A stretch of 64,000 bases of DNA from Embiotoca jacksoni (taxonomy: Eukaryota; Chordata; Actinopteri; Embiotocidae): assembly GCA_022577435.1 (NCBI GenBank), contig JAKOON010000003.1, positions 359,001-423,000 on the forward strand, read 5' to 3'. How positions within the stretch are numbered: the stretch's first letter is position 1; each line of letters begins with the position of its first letter. The position numbers were made by a program, and so were the translations under genes. Below, in pieces: positions 9,067-22,243 of this stretch. The notes beneath the pieces were generated by a model that saw nothing but the letters and a program-made list of their open reading frames with translations, did not search any database and was not told where the DNA came from.

Positions 9067-12000
9067 GGAGACTTATATCTATTTAAAGTTATATCTACTG
9101 TGTGAAGTTATATCTACGATATAAAGTTATATCTACTGTATGAAGTTATATCTACCGTCTGAAGTTATAATTACTGTATGAAGGTATATCTACTATATAA
9201 AGTTATATCTACTGTATGAAGTTATATCCACTGTATGAAATATATCTATTATATAAAGTTATATCTACTGTATGAAGTTATATCCACTGTATGAAACATA
9301 TCTATTATATGAAGTTATATCTACTGTATGAAGTTGTATCTACCATATAAAGTTATATCTACTATGTAACGTTATATCTCCATTATAAAGTTATATCCAC
9401 TGTATGAAATATATCTATTACATAAAGTTATATCTACTGTATGAAGTTATATCTACTGTATGAAGCTATATCTACTATATAAAGTTATATCTAATGTATG
9501 AAGTTATATCTACTGTGTGAAGTTACATCTACTGTATGAAGTTATAGCTACTGTATGAAGTTATATCTACTGTCTGAAGCTATATCCACTGTATGAAATA
9601 TATCTATTATATAAAGTTATATCTACTGTTTGAAGTTATATCTACGATATAAGGTTATATCTACTGTATGAAGTTGTATCTACTATATAAAGTTATATCT
9701 ACTATGTAAAGTTATATCTAATGTATGAAGTTATATCTACTGTGTGAAGTTATATCTACTGTATAAAGTTATATCTACTGTGTGAAGTTACATCTACTGT
9801 ATAAAGTTATATCTATTGTATGAAGTTATATCTACTGTCTGAAGCTATATCGACTGTATGAAATATATCTATTATATGAAGTTATATCTACTGTATGAAG
9901 TTATATCTACTATATCAAGTTACATCTACCTTGTGAAGTTATATCTACTATATAAAGCTATATCTATTGTATGAAGTTATATCTACCGTATGAAGTTATA
10001 ATTACTGTATGAAGGTATATCTACTATATAAAGTTATATCTACGATATAAAGTTATATCTACTGTATGAAGTTATATCCACTGTATGAAATATATCTATT
10101 ATATAAAGTTATATCTACCGTGTGAAGTTATATCTACTGTATGAAGTTATATCTATCGTATGAAGTTATAATTACTGTATGAAGGTATATCTGCTATATA
10201 AAGTTAAATCTACTGTATGAAATATATCTACTGTGTAAAGTTATATCTACCGTGTGAAGTTATATCTACTGTATGAAGTTGTATCTACTATATAAAGTTA
10301 TATCTACCAAGTAAAGTTATATCTACTATATCAAGTTATATATACTGTATGAAGTTACATCTACTGTATAAAGTTATATCTACTGCGTGAAGTTATATCT
10401 ACTGTCTGAAGCTATATCGACTGTATGAAATATATCTATTATATGAAGTTATATCTACTGTATGAAGTTATATCTACTATATCAAGTTACATCTACCTTG
10501 TGAAGTTATATCTACTGTATGAAGTTATATCTACTGTGTGAAGTTATTTCTACAATATAAAGTTATATCTACTATATAAAGTTATATCTACCGTGTGAAG
10601 TTATATCTACTGTATGAAGTTACATCTACTATATAAGGTTATATCTGCTGAATGAAGTTATATCTACTGTGAAGTTATATCTACTGTATGAAGTTATATC
10701 TACTGTATGAAGTTGTATCTACTATATAAAGTTATATCTACTATGTAAAGTTATATCTACCATATAAAGTTATATCTACTGTATGAAGCGATATCCACTG
10801 TATGAAATATATCTATTACATAAAGTTATATCTACTGTATGAAGCGATATCCACTGTATGAAATATATCTATTATATAAAGTTACGTATATCTACCGTGT
10901 GAAGTTACTGTATATCTACTGTATGAAGTTATATCTACCCTATGAAGTTATAATTACCGTGTGAAGTTATATCTATTACATAAAGTTATATCTACTGTAT
11001 GAAATATATCTACTATGTAAAGTTATATCTACTGTCTGAAGATATATCTAATGTATGAAGTTATATCTATCGTATGAAGTTATAATTACTGTATGAAGGT
11101 ATATCTACTATATAAAGTTATACCTACTGTATGAAATGTATCGACTGTGTAAAGTTATATCTACCGTGCGAAGTTATATCTACTGTATGAAGTTGTATCT
11201 ACTATATAAAGTTATATCTACCAAGTAAAGTTATATCTACTATATCAAGTTATATATACTGTATAAAGTTATATCTACTGTGTGAAGTTAGATCTACTAT
11301 ATAAAGTTATATCTACTGTGTAAAGTTATATCTACTATATAAAGTTATATCTACTGTATACAGCTATATCCACTGTATGAAATATATCTATTATATAAAG
11401 TTAGATCTACCGTGTGAAGTTATATCTACTGTATGAAGTTATATCTACTATGTAAAGTTATATCTACTATATAAAGTTATAGCTACGATATAAAGTTATA
11501 TCTACTGTATGAAGTTATATCCACTATATGAAATATATCTATTATATAAAGTTATATCTACCGTGTGAAGTTATATCTGCCGTATGAAGTTATAATTACC
11601 GTGTGAAGTTATATCTATGATATAAAGTTATATCTACTGTATGAAATATATCTACTATGTAAAGTTATATCTACTATATAAAGTTATAGCTACGATATAA
11701 AGTTATATCTACTGTATGAAGTTATATCCACTGTATGAAATATATCTATTATATAAAGTTATATCTACCGTGTGAAGTTATATCTGCCGTATGAAGTTAT
11801 AATTACCGTGTGAAGTTATATCTATGATATAAAGTTATATCTACTGTATGAAATATATCTACTATGTAAAGTTATATCTACTGTATGAAGCGATATCCAC
11901 TGTATGAAATATATCTATTATATAAAGTTATGTATATCTACCGTGTGAAGTTACTGTATATCTACTGTATGAAGTTATATCTACCCTATGAAGTTATAAT

Positions 12001-14360
12001 TACCGTGTGAAGTTATATCTATTACATAAAGTTATATCTACTGTATGAAATACATCTACTATGTAAAGTTATATCTACTGTATGAAGATATATCCACTGT
12101 ATGAAATATATCTATTATATAAAGTTATATCTACCATGTGAAGTTATATCTACCGTATGAAGTTATAATTACCGTGTGAAGTTATAGCTATGATATAAAG
12201 TTATATCTACTGTATGAAATATATCTACTATGTAAAGTTATATCTACTGTATGAAGTTATATCTACTGTATGAAGTTATATCTATCGTATGAAGTTATAA
12301 TTACTGTATGAAGGTATAACTATGATATAAAGTTATATCTACTGTATGAACTTATATCTACTGTGAAGTTATATCTACTGTATGAAGTTATATCTACTGT
12401 ATGAAGTTGTATCTACTATATAAAGTTATATCTACTATGTAAAGTTATATCTGCTATGTAAAGTTATATCTACTATCTAAAGTTATAGCTACTGTATGAA
12501 GTTATATCTACTGCATGAAGTTACATCTAGTATATGAAGTTACATCTAATGTATGAAGTTATATCTACTGTGTGAAGTTACATCTACTGTTTAAAGTTAT
12601 ATCTACTGTATGACGTTATATCTACTATATAAGGTTATATCTACTCTATGAAGTTATATCTACTGTATGAAGTTATATATACTGTATGAAGTTGTATCTA
12701 CTATATAAAGTTATACCTAACGTATGAAGTTATATCGACTGTGTGAAGTTATATCTGCTGTATAAAGTTATATCTACTATGTGAAGTTATATCTACTATA
12801 TAAGGTTATATCTACTGTATGAAGTTATATCTACTGTATGAAGTTATATTTACCATATGAAGTTATATCTAAGGTATGAAGTTATATCTACTGTGTGAAG
12901 TTATATCTACTGTATGAAGCTATATCCACTGTATGAAATACATCTACTGTATAAAGTTATATCCACCGTATGAAGTTATATCTATTATATAAAGTTATAT
13001 CTACAGTATGAAGGTATATCTACTATATAAAGTTACATCTCCTGTATGAAATATATCTACTGTGTAAAGTTATATCTACTATATAAAGTTATATCTAAAG
13101 TATGAAGTTATATCTACTGTGTGAAGTTATATCTACTGTATGTAGTTATATCTACTGTATGTAGTTATATCTACTGTCAAAAGTTATATCTGCTGTAAAA
13201 AGTTACATCTACAATATAAAGTTATATCTACTATGTAAAGTTATATCTACTATATAAAGTTATATCTAAAGTATGAAGTTATATCTACTGTGTGAAGTTA
13301 TATCTACTGTATGAAGTTATATCTACTATATAAGGTTATATCTACTGTATGAAGTTATATCTACTGTGAACTTATATCTACTGTATGAAGTTATATCTGT
13401 TGTATGTAGTTGTATCTACGATATAAAGTTATATCTACGATGTAAAGTTATATCTACTATATAGTTATATCTACTGTATGAAGTTTTATCTAAGGTATGA
13501 AGTTATATCTACTGTATGAAGCTATATCCACTGTATGAAATATATCTATTATATAAAGTTATATCTACTGTATAATGTTATATGTACTGTGTGAAGTTAT
13601 ATCTACTATATAAAGTTATGTCTACTGTATGAAGTTATATCTACTGTGTGAAGTTATATCTACTGTATGTAGTTATATCTACTGTCAAAAGTGATATCTA
13701 CTATAAAAAGTTAAATCTACAATATAAAGTTATATCTACTGTGTGAAGTTATATCTACTGTATGACGCTATATCCACTGTATGAAATATATCTTTTATAT
13801 AAAGTTATATCTACCGTGTGAAGTTATATCTACTGTATGAAGTTATATCTACCGTGTGAAGTTATATCTACTGTATGAAGTTCTATCTATCGTATGAAGT
13901 TAAAATTACTGTATGAAGTTATATCTACTATATAAAGTTATATCTAAAGTATGAAGTTATATCTACTGTGTGACGTTACATCTACTCTATAAAGTTGTAT
14001 CTACTGTGTGAAGTTATATCTACTATATAAAGTTATATCTAATGTATGAAGTTATATCTACTGTCTGAAGCTATATCCACTGTATGAAATATATCTACTA
14101 TATAAAGTTATATCTACAGTATGAAGTTATATCTACTATATAAAATTACATCTACTGTATGAAATATATCTACTATATAAAATTATATCTACTGTATGAA
14201 GTTATAACTACCATATAAAGTTATACCTACTGTATGAAATATATCTCCTGTATGACGTTACATCTAATATATAAAGTTATATCTACTGTATGAAGTTACA
14301 TCTACTGTATGAAGTTATATCTACTGCATGAAATATATCTACTATATAAAGTTATATCTA
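9067..14360. repeat. 19-bp AT-rich minisatellite, left block (5.3 kb)
   Basis: Head-to-tail units near GAAGTTATATCTACTGTAT fill the block without a break, roughly 280 copies by length. Common variants are AAAGTTATATCTACTATAT and a shorter GAAATATATCTACTATAT. Variant order is irregular, but some runs recur, for example about 11510-11700 and 11700-11880, pointing to block duplications. There is no coding potential. The same array resumes at 19913 after the LINE insertion. Confidence 0.97.
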
Positions 14361-14400
14361 TTCAATTCAATTCAATTCAATTCAATTCAATTCAATTCAA
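14361..14400 (-). repeat. (TTCAA)8 3' tail of the LINE
   Basis: Eight exact TTCAA units (TTGAA on the coding strand) follow the conserved 3' end. L2-type elements end in short tandem units instead of poly(A). Confidence 0.9.
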
Positions 14401-14563
14401 CTTTATTTATATAGCGCCAAATCACAACATAGGTTATTTCACGGCACTTAACACATTAAAGTCCTTACAGCAAGCCTTTACAATATTACGCAGAGAAACC
14501 AACAATTCAACAATTCAAACAGAGGGAAGAAAAACTCCCTTTAACAGGAAGAAACCTCTGATA

Positions 14564-14670
14564 GAACCAGGCTCAGAGGGGGGCGGAGCATCTGTGAATA
14601 GAACCAGGCTCAGAGGTGGGCGGAGCATCTGTTAACAGAACCAGGATCAGAGGTGGGCGGAGCATCTGCC
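14564..14670. repeat. 37-bp triplication in the LINE 3' UTR
   Basis: GAACCAGG recurs at 14564, 14601 and 14638. Each unit contains CAGAGG and GGGCGGAGCATCTG. Confidence 0.85.
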
Positions 14671-15437
14671 TCGACCGGTTGGGGTGAGAGGAGAGCAGAT
14701 AGAGAAAAGGACAGCATAGAGATAGAAGAGAAGAACTGTTGGTGGAGACGACAAGCGCAGAGCAGAGACATGCAGCTCCGTGATGGAACATCTGCAAAAG
14801 AAAGAACAGAAACTACACAAACGAGGGAACTGAATGGAGACAACAGATAATAAGAAGAAACTATGGGAGAGAAAAAGATGGTGAGGTATGAGTCAGTTAA
14901 AGAGTAGGAGGAAAGAAAAGAAGCTCAGCATGTAACGAGGTCCCCCAGCAGCCTCGGCCTATAACAGCATAACTAAGGGTTGGTTCAGGTCTACCTGAGC
15001 CAGCCCTAACTATAGGCTTTATCAAAAAGGAATGTTTTGAGTCTAATCTTAAAGCTAGAGAGGGTTTCTGCCCCTCCAACACAAACTGGGAGCTGGTTCC
15101 ACAGGGGAGGAGCCTGAAAACTGAAGCTCCGCCTCCCATTCTACTTCTGGAAACTCTAGGAACCACAAGTAGACCAGCGTACTGAGAGTGAAGTGCTCTG
15201 CTGGGATTATATGGTTCTATAAGATCTCTAAGATATGATGGAGCCTGGTCATGTAGAGCTTTGTAAGTCATCAAGAGAATTTTAAATTCTATTCTTGATT
15301 TAGCAGGAAGCCAGTGAAGAGAAGATACAACTGGAAAAATATGATCTCTCTTGCTAAATCCCATCAGTACTCTTGCTGCAGCATTTTGGATCAGCTGCAG
15401 GTTTTTAATGAGTAATTTGGACATCCTAACAACAAGG

Positions 15438-15838
15438 AATTACAAGCCGGAGCCGGAGACACCAACAGACTTAACAAACTGGTTAAGAAGGCCGGCTCCA
15501 TCATCGGCTACAAACTGGACAGCCTGGAAAAGGTGGTGGAGAGGAGGACGCTGAACAAACTATTATCCATATTGGATAATCCTGACCACCCTCTCCACCA
15601 CCTGCTACAGAGACAGCGGAGCACTTTCTCCAAAAGATTCCTCCAGCTGCTGTCACAAGGACAGATACAGGAGATCATTCCAGATACAGGAGATCATTCC
15701 AGATACAGGAGATCATTCCTGATACAGGAGATCATTCCTGATACAGGAGATCATTCCAGATACAGGAGATCATTCCTGCCGACCGCAATAAGAGTATACA
15801 ATAACTCACCTCTGGCAAAATCCATCACACAACAATAA
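15438..15838 (+). pseudogene. C-terminal fragment of the nested LINE protein
   Basis: The open frame begins ELQAGAGDTNRLNKLVKKAG, then reads …VVERRTLNKLLSILDNPDHPLHHLL… and …RYRRSFLPTAIRVYNNS…, with TAA at 15836-15838. Endings of the form 'NPDHPL…RSFLP.AIR.YN' are common at the C-terminus of fish LINE proteins. An internal 19-bp tandem expansion (15663-15776) disturbs the frame just before the conserved RSFLP. Confidence 0.65.
15663..15776 (+). repeat. 19-bp tandem repeat inside the nested LINE frame (about 6 copies)
   Basis: Units of GATACAGGAGATCATTCC(A/T) repeat about six times. Since 19 is not a multiple of three, expansion cycles through all reading frames. Confidence 0.9.
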
Positions 15839-16070
15839 CACCGTTGTCTGTTGTCTGTTTTTCTTGGTTGTTTAAATATAAAAAAAAAAATAAAAAAAAT
15901 TTGCACTATTGTTTAGTTAGTTTTAATTTAATTATTCTATTTTATTTTATTCTATTTTATTGTATATATTGTGCATTTTTATATTTGATGTTTTTTACTG
16001 TTATTTTATTTATTTCCTGTATCTATAAATGCTGCTGTAGCAAAAAGATTTCCCCTTGGGGATTAATAAA

Positions 16071-16265
<195 letters not shown>

Positions 16266-16467
16266 ATCCTAGAAGTAACAAATGCATGAATGAGTTTTTC
16301 TGCATCACGCTGAGGAAGGATTTTCCTGATTTTATTAATATTACGTAGATGAAAGAAGGCAGTTCTGGAGATTTGCTTTATATGGTGTCTAAAGGACAAA
16401 TCCTCATCAAAGATGACTCCAAGGTTCCTCACAGTTTTGCTGGAGGCCAAGACAACATCATCTAGAG

Positions 16468-17010
16468 CAGGGGTGTCAAACTCATTTTAGTTAAGGGGCC
16501 ACATACTGCCCACTTTGATCTCAAGTGGGCCAGACCAGTAAAATCATAGCACACATAACGACAATATTTCTCTATGTTTAAATCATTGGTGAAGGTTTTT
16601 GGTTGATAAACCCTATTTTAAGGTCTTTCTACAATAAACTAGAAACATAAAGACCAAAAACTCAGACATCAGCCCACTGTTTATTTGCCCCGGCTCTCCT
16701 CTGCAGATTCCCTCGCTTTGTGACGCGTTTGACGTCAAACGCGTCACAAAGTGAGCAGCGAGCGCTGCTGCCTGTGGCACCGAGCGCGTCTTCCTCCAGA
16801 GCAGACGTCGCATTTACGCTGTTTTTGAAGCAATTACTGGATCGATTAAAAAAATTACAAAACGTTTGTACTCATAAACCTCCATATTCTCATAGAAATG
16901 CAATTTATGTCTTTCTGTAATTTTCACACTTAGCAAAGTCATCCGGCGGGCCGATCTGGACCCACTGGCGGGCTGGATCCGGCCCGCGGGCCGTATGTTT
17001 GACACCCCTG
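16468..17010 (+). mobile_element. hAT-type MITE, copy 1 (543 bp)
   Basis: Ends are CAGGGGTGTCAAAC and its inverted complement GTTTGACACCCCTG. The flanks ATCTAGAG (16460-16467) and ATCTAAAG (17011-17018) form an 8-bp target duplication with one mismatch. The CAGGGGTGTC-type end and 8-bp duplication fit the hAT (Charlie-like) superfamily. There is no transposase. It interrupts the RT relic of the host LINE. The same element lies inverted at 22496-23048. Confidence 0.88.
16716..16751. repeat. Perfect 36-bp palindrome inside MITE copy 1, centred on TGACGTCA
   Basis: The two 18-bp arms are exact reverse complements with no spacer. The centre (16730-16737) is TGACGTCA, a full CRE (cAMP-response) consensus, and each arm contains ACGCGT. 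Confidence 0.95.
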
Positions 17011-19036
17011 ATCTAAAGTAACTAAGTGATTACAGAAAGAGTTTCTGAGGTGTTTAGGACCAAGTACAATAACTTCTGTTTTGTCTGAATTTAGAAGCAG
17101 GAAGTTTTTGGTCATCCAGGCCTTTATGTCTTTTAGACAGGCTTCAAGTTTTACTAACTGATTAGTTTCATCTGGTTTTATAGAAAGATATAGCTGAGTG
17201 TCATCTGCATAACAATGGAAGTTGATGCAGTGCTTCCTGATGACATCTCCTAATGGAAGCATGTACAAAGTAAAACGTATTGGGCCTAACACTGAGCCTT
17301 GTGGAACTCCATAACTAACTCTTGTTTGTCTGGAAGACTCATTGTTGACATGGACAAACTGGAATCTATCTGATAAGTAGGATTTGAACCAGTCTAATGC
17401 AGTTCCTTTGATCCTCGTAACATCATCTAATCTCTGTAATAAGATCGTATGATCAATCGTATCAAAAGCAGCACTGAGGTCCAGAAGAACAAGTACAGAG
17501 ACGAGTCCATTATCTGAGGCTAATAAAAGGTCGTTAGTAACTTTCACCAGAGCTGTTTCTGTGCTATGATGAACTCTAAAGACTGAACATCTTCAAACAG
17601 ATCATTCCTTTGTAAATGATCACAAAGTTGATTTGCAACAACTTTTTCAAGAATTTTAGAAATAAACGTCAGGTTGGAAATTGGTCTGTAGTTTCCTAAA
17701 ACAGCTGATCTAGAGTCTGCTTTTTAAGTAAAGATTTAATTACAGCCACTTTAAAAGCCTGCGGTACATAGCCAGTTACAATAGATAGGTTGATCTGATC
17801 TAATATGGAAGTTTTAATTAAAGGGAAGACTCCCTTAAAAAGTTTAGTTGGGATGAGATCTAACAGACAGCTAGAGGATCCAGATGAAGAAATAATTCTA
17901 GTTAACTCAGAGAGCTCAACAGGAGAGAAATGTTCCAAGTTTACATCTGGTCCTACAGTTGCTTTCAGGGCTGCTGTTGCTTAGCAACACATCAGTGATG
18001 GTGTCAGGAAGGATCGGCCCGATTCTCTCCCTGATAGTAAGAATTTTATTAGTAAAGAAGTTAATGAAGTCATTACTGCTGAGAGCTGAAGGAATAGAGG
18101 GCTCAACAGAACTGGGACTCTTTGTCAGCCTGCTGCAGTGATGAAAAGAAACCTGGGGTTGTTCTTGTTGTCCTCTATTAATGATGAATAATATAAAGTT
18201 CTGGCCTTACCAAGAGCTTTCTTATATAATATTAGACTATCCTTCCAGGCAGGTGAAATTCTTCTAAATTAGTGGAACTCCATTTCCTTTCCATCTTTCT
18301 AGTCGCTGCCTAGCAGAGCGTTGTTCTGAGTTGTACCATGGAGACAACTTCCTCTGGTTCATGACTCTCTTCTTCAGAGGGGCGACATCATCTAGAGTTG
18401 TAGCAGAGATACTGCAGTGTTTTCTACCAGATGATCCACTTGTGTGGGACTAAGATCAACATAGATGTCTTCCACTGCTTTAACACACGGCATCGAAGAG
18501 GATAAACATGGAACTGCTTCCTTAAACTTGGCCACGACATCATCTGACAGACATCTACTGTAGTGGGATTTATTCCCACATGCTGTGTAGTCCATTATTG
18601 GAACTTCAGATGTTAATAAGAAGTGGTCCGAGAAAACAGGGTTTTAAGGAAATACAATTACATTTTCAGTTTCCATCCCATACGACAGAACCAGATGGAG
18701 GGTGTGGTTACCACGGCGACGGGGTTTATTTACATCCTGATAAAAGCCTATAGAATCTAATAATGATCTGAAAGTAGAACTGAGGCTGTCGTTGTCCACG
18801 TCAACATGAATGTTAAAGTCTCCCACTATCATCACTTTATCTGAACTCAGCACTAAATCTGATCAAAAGTCAGAATTCAGTTAGAAACTCTGAATAAGGA
18901 CCAGGTGGGAGATAAACAACAACAATACAATCCGTTTCTCTGCTTTCCAGTTTGGGTGAGAGACGAAGAGTCAGACTCTCAAATGATTTATAACTAAGTT
19001 TAGGCTTTGGATTAATTGATAAACTTGATGGAAGAT

Positions 19037-19098
19037 TGCTGCCACTCCTCCTCCTCCTCCTCTTCCTCCTCCTCCTCCTCGTCCTCATCCTCCTCCTG
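19037..19098. repeat. (CTC)n-rich trinucleotide tract in the LINE endonuclease relic
   Basis: An imperfect CTC/CTT/GTC/ATC run encodes a Glu/Asp-rich stretch on the minus strand, inserted in the endonuclease region. Confidence 0.85.
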
Positions 19099-19912
19099 AA
19101 TCTCTAGGAATATGATAATGAATATGACTGGGAGGAGTTGCTTCATTAATCCTACCATATTCTTCCTGTTGCAGCCAGGTCTCTGTGAGACAGAGTAAAT
19201 CAATCTGATGATCAGTTATCAAGTCATTTACTAACAGAGATTTAGACCAGAGAGATCTCATATTTAATAGTCCGCTTTTAATTGTCAGATTTTTTTGATC
19301 CATTAATTTGGTAAGATCAATTTTTATTGATACATCTTTTCTTGAGTTTTTTAAATATGGGTGGTCTGGGTACAGACACAACCTCTACAGGGTGTTGAAG
19401 GTTTTGGGTGAGTGACAGCTCTAAAGAAGCTGCAGAGGAGCTGTAAGACTGCAGCTCTGCGTCCTGGCCTCAACCCTGGATGTCAGGTTTTAGGGCTGTT
19501 AAGAGACATGGCCATGTTTCTAGAAAGAAGAGCTGCACCATCCAAAGTAGGATGGATGCCGTCTCTCCGGATCAGACCAGGTTTTCCCCAGAAAGTATTC
19601 CAGTTGTCAATGAAGCCCACATTGTTAGCGGGACATCACCTCGACAACCAGCGGTGAAGTGAAGACGTACGGCTAAACATATCATCACTGGTCCGGTTAG
19701 GAAGGAGTCCAGAGAAAACTACAGAGTCCCACATCATTTTTGCAAAGTTTCACACAGATTCCACATTAACTTTAGTGACCTCCGATTGGTGTAACCGGGT
19801 GTCGTTACTGCCGACGTTAATAACAATCTGACTGTATTGACGATTAGCCTTAGTCAGCAGTTTCAGGTTTGATTCAATGTCGCCCGCTCTGTCCCCGGGA
19901 AGACATCTGACT

Positions 19913-20746
19913 GAAAGTTATATCTACTGTATGAAATATATCTACTATGTAAAGTTATATCTACTGTATGAAGTTATATCTACTATATGAAGTTATATCT
20001 ACTGTATGAAATATATCTACTGTATAAAGTTATATCTACTGTGTGAAATATATCTACTATATGAAGTTATATCTACTGTATGAAGTTATATCTACTGTAT
20101 GAAATATATCTACTATATGAAGTTATATCTACTGTATGAAGTTATATCTACTGTATGAAATATATCTACTGTATAAAGTTATATCTACTGTATGAAATAT
20201 ATCTAATACATAAAGTTATATCTACTGTATGAAGTTATATCTACTGTATGAAATATATCTACTATATGAAGTTATATCTACTATATGAAGTTATATCTAC
20301 TGTATGAAATATATCTACTGTATAAAGTTATATCTACTGTATGAAATATATCTAATACATAAAGTTATATCTACTGTATGAAGTTATATCTACTGTATGA
20401 AATATATCTACTATATGAAGTTATATCTACTGTATGAAGTTATATCTACTGTATGAAATATATCTACTATATAAAGTTATATCTACTGTGAAATATATCT
20501 ACTATATAAAGTTTTATCTACTGTATGAAGTTATATCTACTGTATGAAATATATCTACTATATAAAGTTATATCTACTGTATGAAGTTATATCTACTGTA
20601 TGAAATATATCTACTATATAAAGTTATATCTACTGTGAAATATATCTACTATATAAAGTTTTATCTACTGTATGAAGTTATATCTACTGTATGAAATATA
20701 TCTAATATATAAAGTTATATCTACTGTATGAAGTTATATCTACCTC
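19913..20746. repeat. 19-bp AT-rich minisatellite, right block (0.83 kb)
   Basis: The same GAAGTTATATCTACTGTAT family as 9067-14360, but more uniform. Alternating runs of the GAAATATATCTACTATAT variant show near-exact repeats of a roughly 125-190-bp block (for example around 20155-20280 and 20290-20410). It is separated from the left block only by the LINE. Confidence 0.97.
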
Positions 20747-21055
20747 ACTACTTCTACAATCACAGTTATGATACGCTGCAGATCACAAGATTTACTGTCT
20801 ACCTGGTGGCTATCTTCACTGAATCAGAGTTTGCCCTTAATATATGTCATGTATTATGTAATATATATATTGAATATTGGTCATCATGTGAGGTGCAACA
20901 AGTGAAGAGTTGTAACCAAAGAGCGTTCACCCTCAGAGAGACAGAGACAGCCCCAGAAAATCATACAAATGTACAACTTAATGAATTGTGGGGAAGATAA
21001 AAACACATTTTAAAAGTTATTTGTCAAAACAACATTCATAACTGTCAGTAATAAC
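20747..21055. other. Spacer downstream of chitinase C; no gene seen
   Basis: Unique-looking sequence between the minisatellite and the chitinase C polyadenylation signal. No coding or RNA feature is recognised. Confidence 0.5.
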
Positions 21056-21061
21056 TTTATT
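21056..21061 (-). promoter_or_regulatory. Polyadenylation signal (AATAAA) of chitinase C
   Basis: Canonical AATAAA on the minus strand (TTTATT on plus), about 145 bp past the stop codon at 21206-21208. Confidence 0.6.
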
Positions 21062-21205
21062 AAGATGGAACATTCACATTTTGAATTTCACTTCTTTTAT
21101 ACGAGCTGCTTTATAAAAACAGCAATGTCACCTTGATGGTGAAAATGAACAAACATGTTTCAGATAGACGTCAGTGAGACAGTCTTGAGGGAACATCAAG
21201 GCACA

Positions 21206-22243
21206 TCAGGGCCACACGCAACACTTGCAGCCGTCTTCAAAGACGGTTCCGACGCCACACTTCCTCAGGTAGGTCCGTCTTCCTGCACACACGTAGAAGC
21301 TGGTCCGGTCCTCTGGGTTGGCGTACGTTCCATCGGGCTTGTTCTTGCAGAAACCTCTCCCTGGGATGGGGATGGTGGTCCTTGTGGACGGAGCAGTGGT
21401 GGTCCCACTGGGTCTGGGAGTAGTGGTCCCACTGGGTCTGGGGGTGGTGGTCCCACTGGGTTTGGGGGTGGTCGAAGGAGGAGGAGGCGTTTCTGTGGGA
21501 AGTACAAGACAAAAAGTTTATTGATAAGAGGATGCCACCAGGGATCTCCACATTGATGACCTCGTTCATGTCGTCGCTCCTCAATGTGTTGGCTCATGAC
21601 AAAGATCAGGACCAGACGTACCAACATCCACCAGTGACCGCAGGTGTGCCAGCAGCGGATGGCTTCCCTCCCCACAGAACTCTCCTTTGAAGTCGTCCAG
21701 GTCCAGAGCCCACACAAAGGCACCGCCGTACTTCATGTCCTTCATGTCCTTCATGTCCTTCATGTACTGGACCTGTGCACAGGGAGTACACAACTCAGTG
21801 AGGAACCAGGAACTCGTCACATCAACCTGCCAATCTTATTTGAGGTTCCGCCCACCTTGATCTCGTAGTTCTCCTTGGTGTCGAACACGACCCACTCGTT
21901 GTTCTTGCTGGCATAGGGAACCTTCTGGTCGTCGATCCACTGGACGGCGGTTCCTTTTAGGAAGGTGCAGATCTGAAGGGTCACATTAAAGAGAAGCTGT
22001 TGAAGGTCCGTCCCTCGTACATCATGTGTTCATATTCGTGTCATCATGTTGAGACTCCACCTCATAGTAGGACCAGAACCCGGCCTCCCGGGTGAATGGA
22101 CCAGCGGAGGCAGCGCCGCTAGCTGGAGCTCCAACACCGGTATTTGATGATGTCAGGCGGAAGGTGCGGCCGTAAGCAGCGAATCCCATCCGGAGCTTCT
22201 CCACCGGGGTGCCGTTGTCTCTCCAGTACTTCATGGCGTATTC
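21206..22243 (-). CDS. Acidic chitinase-like gene C, exons 8-11 only (C-terminal 245 aa)
   Basis: Four minus-strand exons with intact AG/GT sites and agreeing phases: 22243-22061 (183 nt), 21972-21856 (117), 21772-21622 (151) and 21492-21206 (287), together 738 nt including TGA. They encode the second half of the GH18 barrel (EYAMKYWRDNGTPVEKLRMG…; WALDLDDF in exon 10), a Pro/Thr linker with three TTTPRPSG-type repeats, and a chitin-binding domain with six Cys (…GFCKNK…YVCAG…RKCG…GCKCC…). Exon 8 differs from gene A at 7 of 61 residues. Exon 10 is 18 nt longer owing to an MKD repeat. Exons 1-7, which carry the signal peptide and the catalytic DxxDxDxE, are absent from 22244 to the window end. 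They were lost, or lie past the satellite. No internal stop or frameshift is seen, so selection may still act on this part. Confidence 0.85.
21401..21472 (-). repeat. 24-bp coding repeat (3 copies) in the chitinase C linker
   Basis: GGTCCCACTGGG recurs at 21401, 21425 and 21449. On the coding strand each unit encodes eight residues of the form TTTPRPSG, in frame. Gene A has a plain Thr run in the same place. Confidence 0.9.
21731..21766 (-). repeat. 9-bp coding repeat ATGAAGGAC in chitinase C exon 10
   Basis: Three exact copies and a fourth partial copy encode MKDMKDMKDMK in front of the conserved YGGAFVWALDLDDF strand. Gene A has LQEQK here, so gene C carries six extra residues. Confidence 0.93.

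Noticed and set aside
9067..14360. Possible coding or structured RNA in the TTATATCTACTGTATGAAG region
   Set aside because: No frame, promoter or fold stands out. It is a plain AT-rich minisatellite with random unit changes.
16613..16920. Frames in both MITE copies (RRLLWRKTRSVPQ…, TRLTSNASQSEQRALL…)
   Set aside because: They read through the palindromic core of a non-coding MITE, occur on both strands, and resemble no transposase.
19037..19203. Acidic Glu-rich peptide frame that might be a small nuclear protein
   Set aside because: It lies within the LINE endonuclease relic and comes from a CTC trinucleotide expansion.
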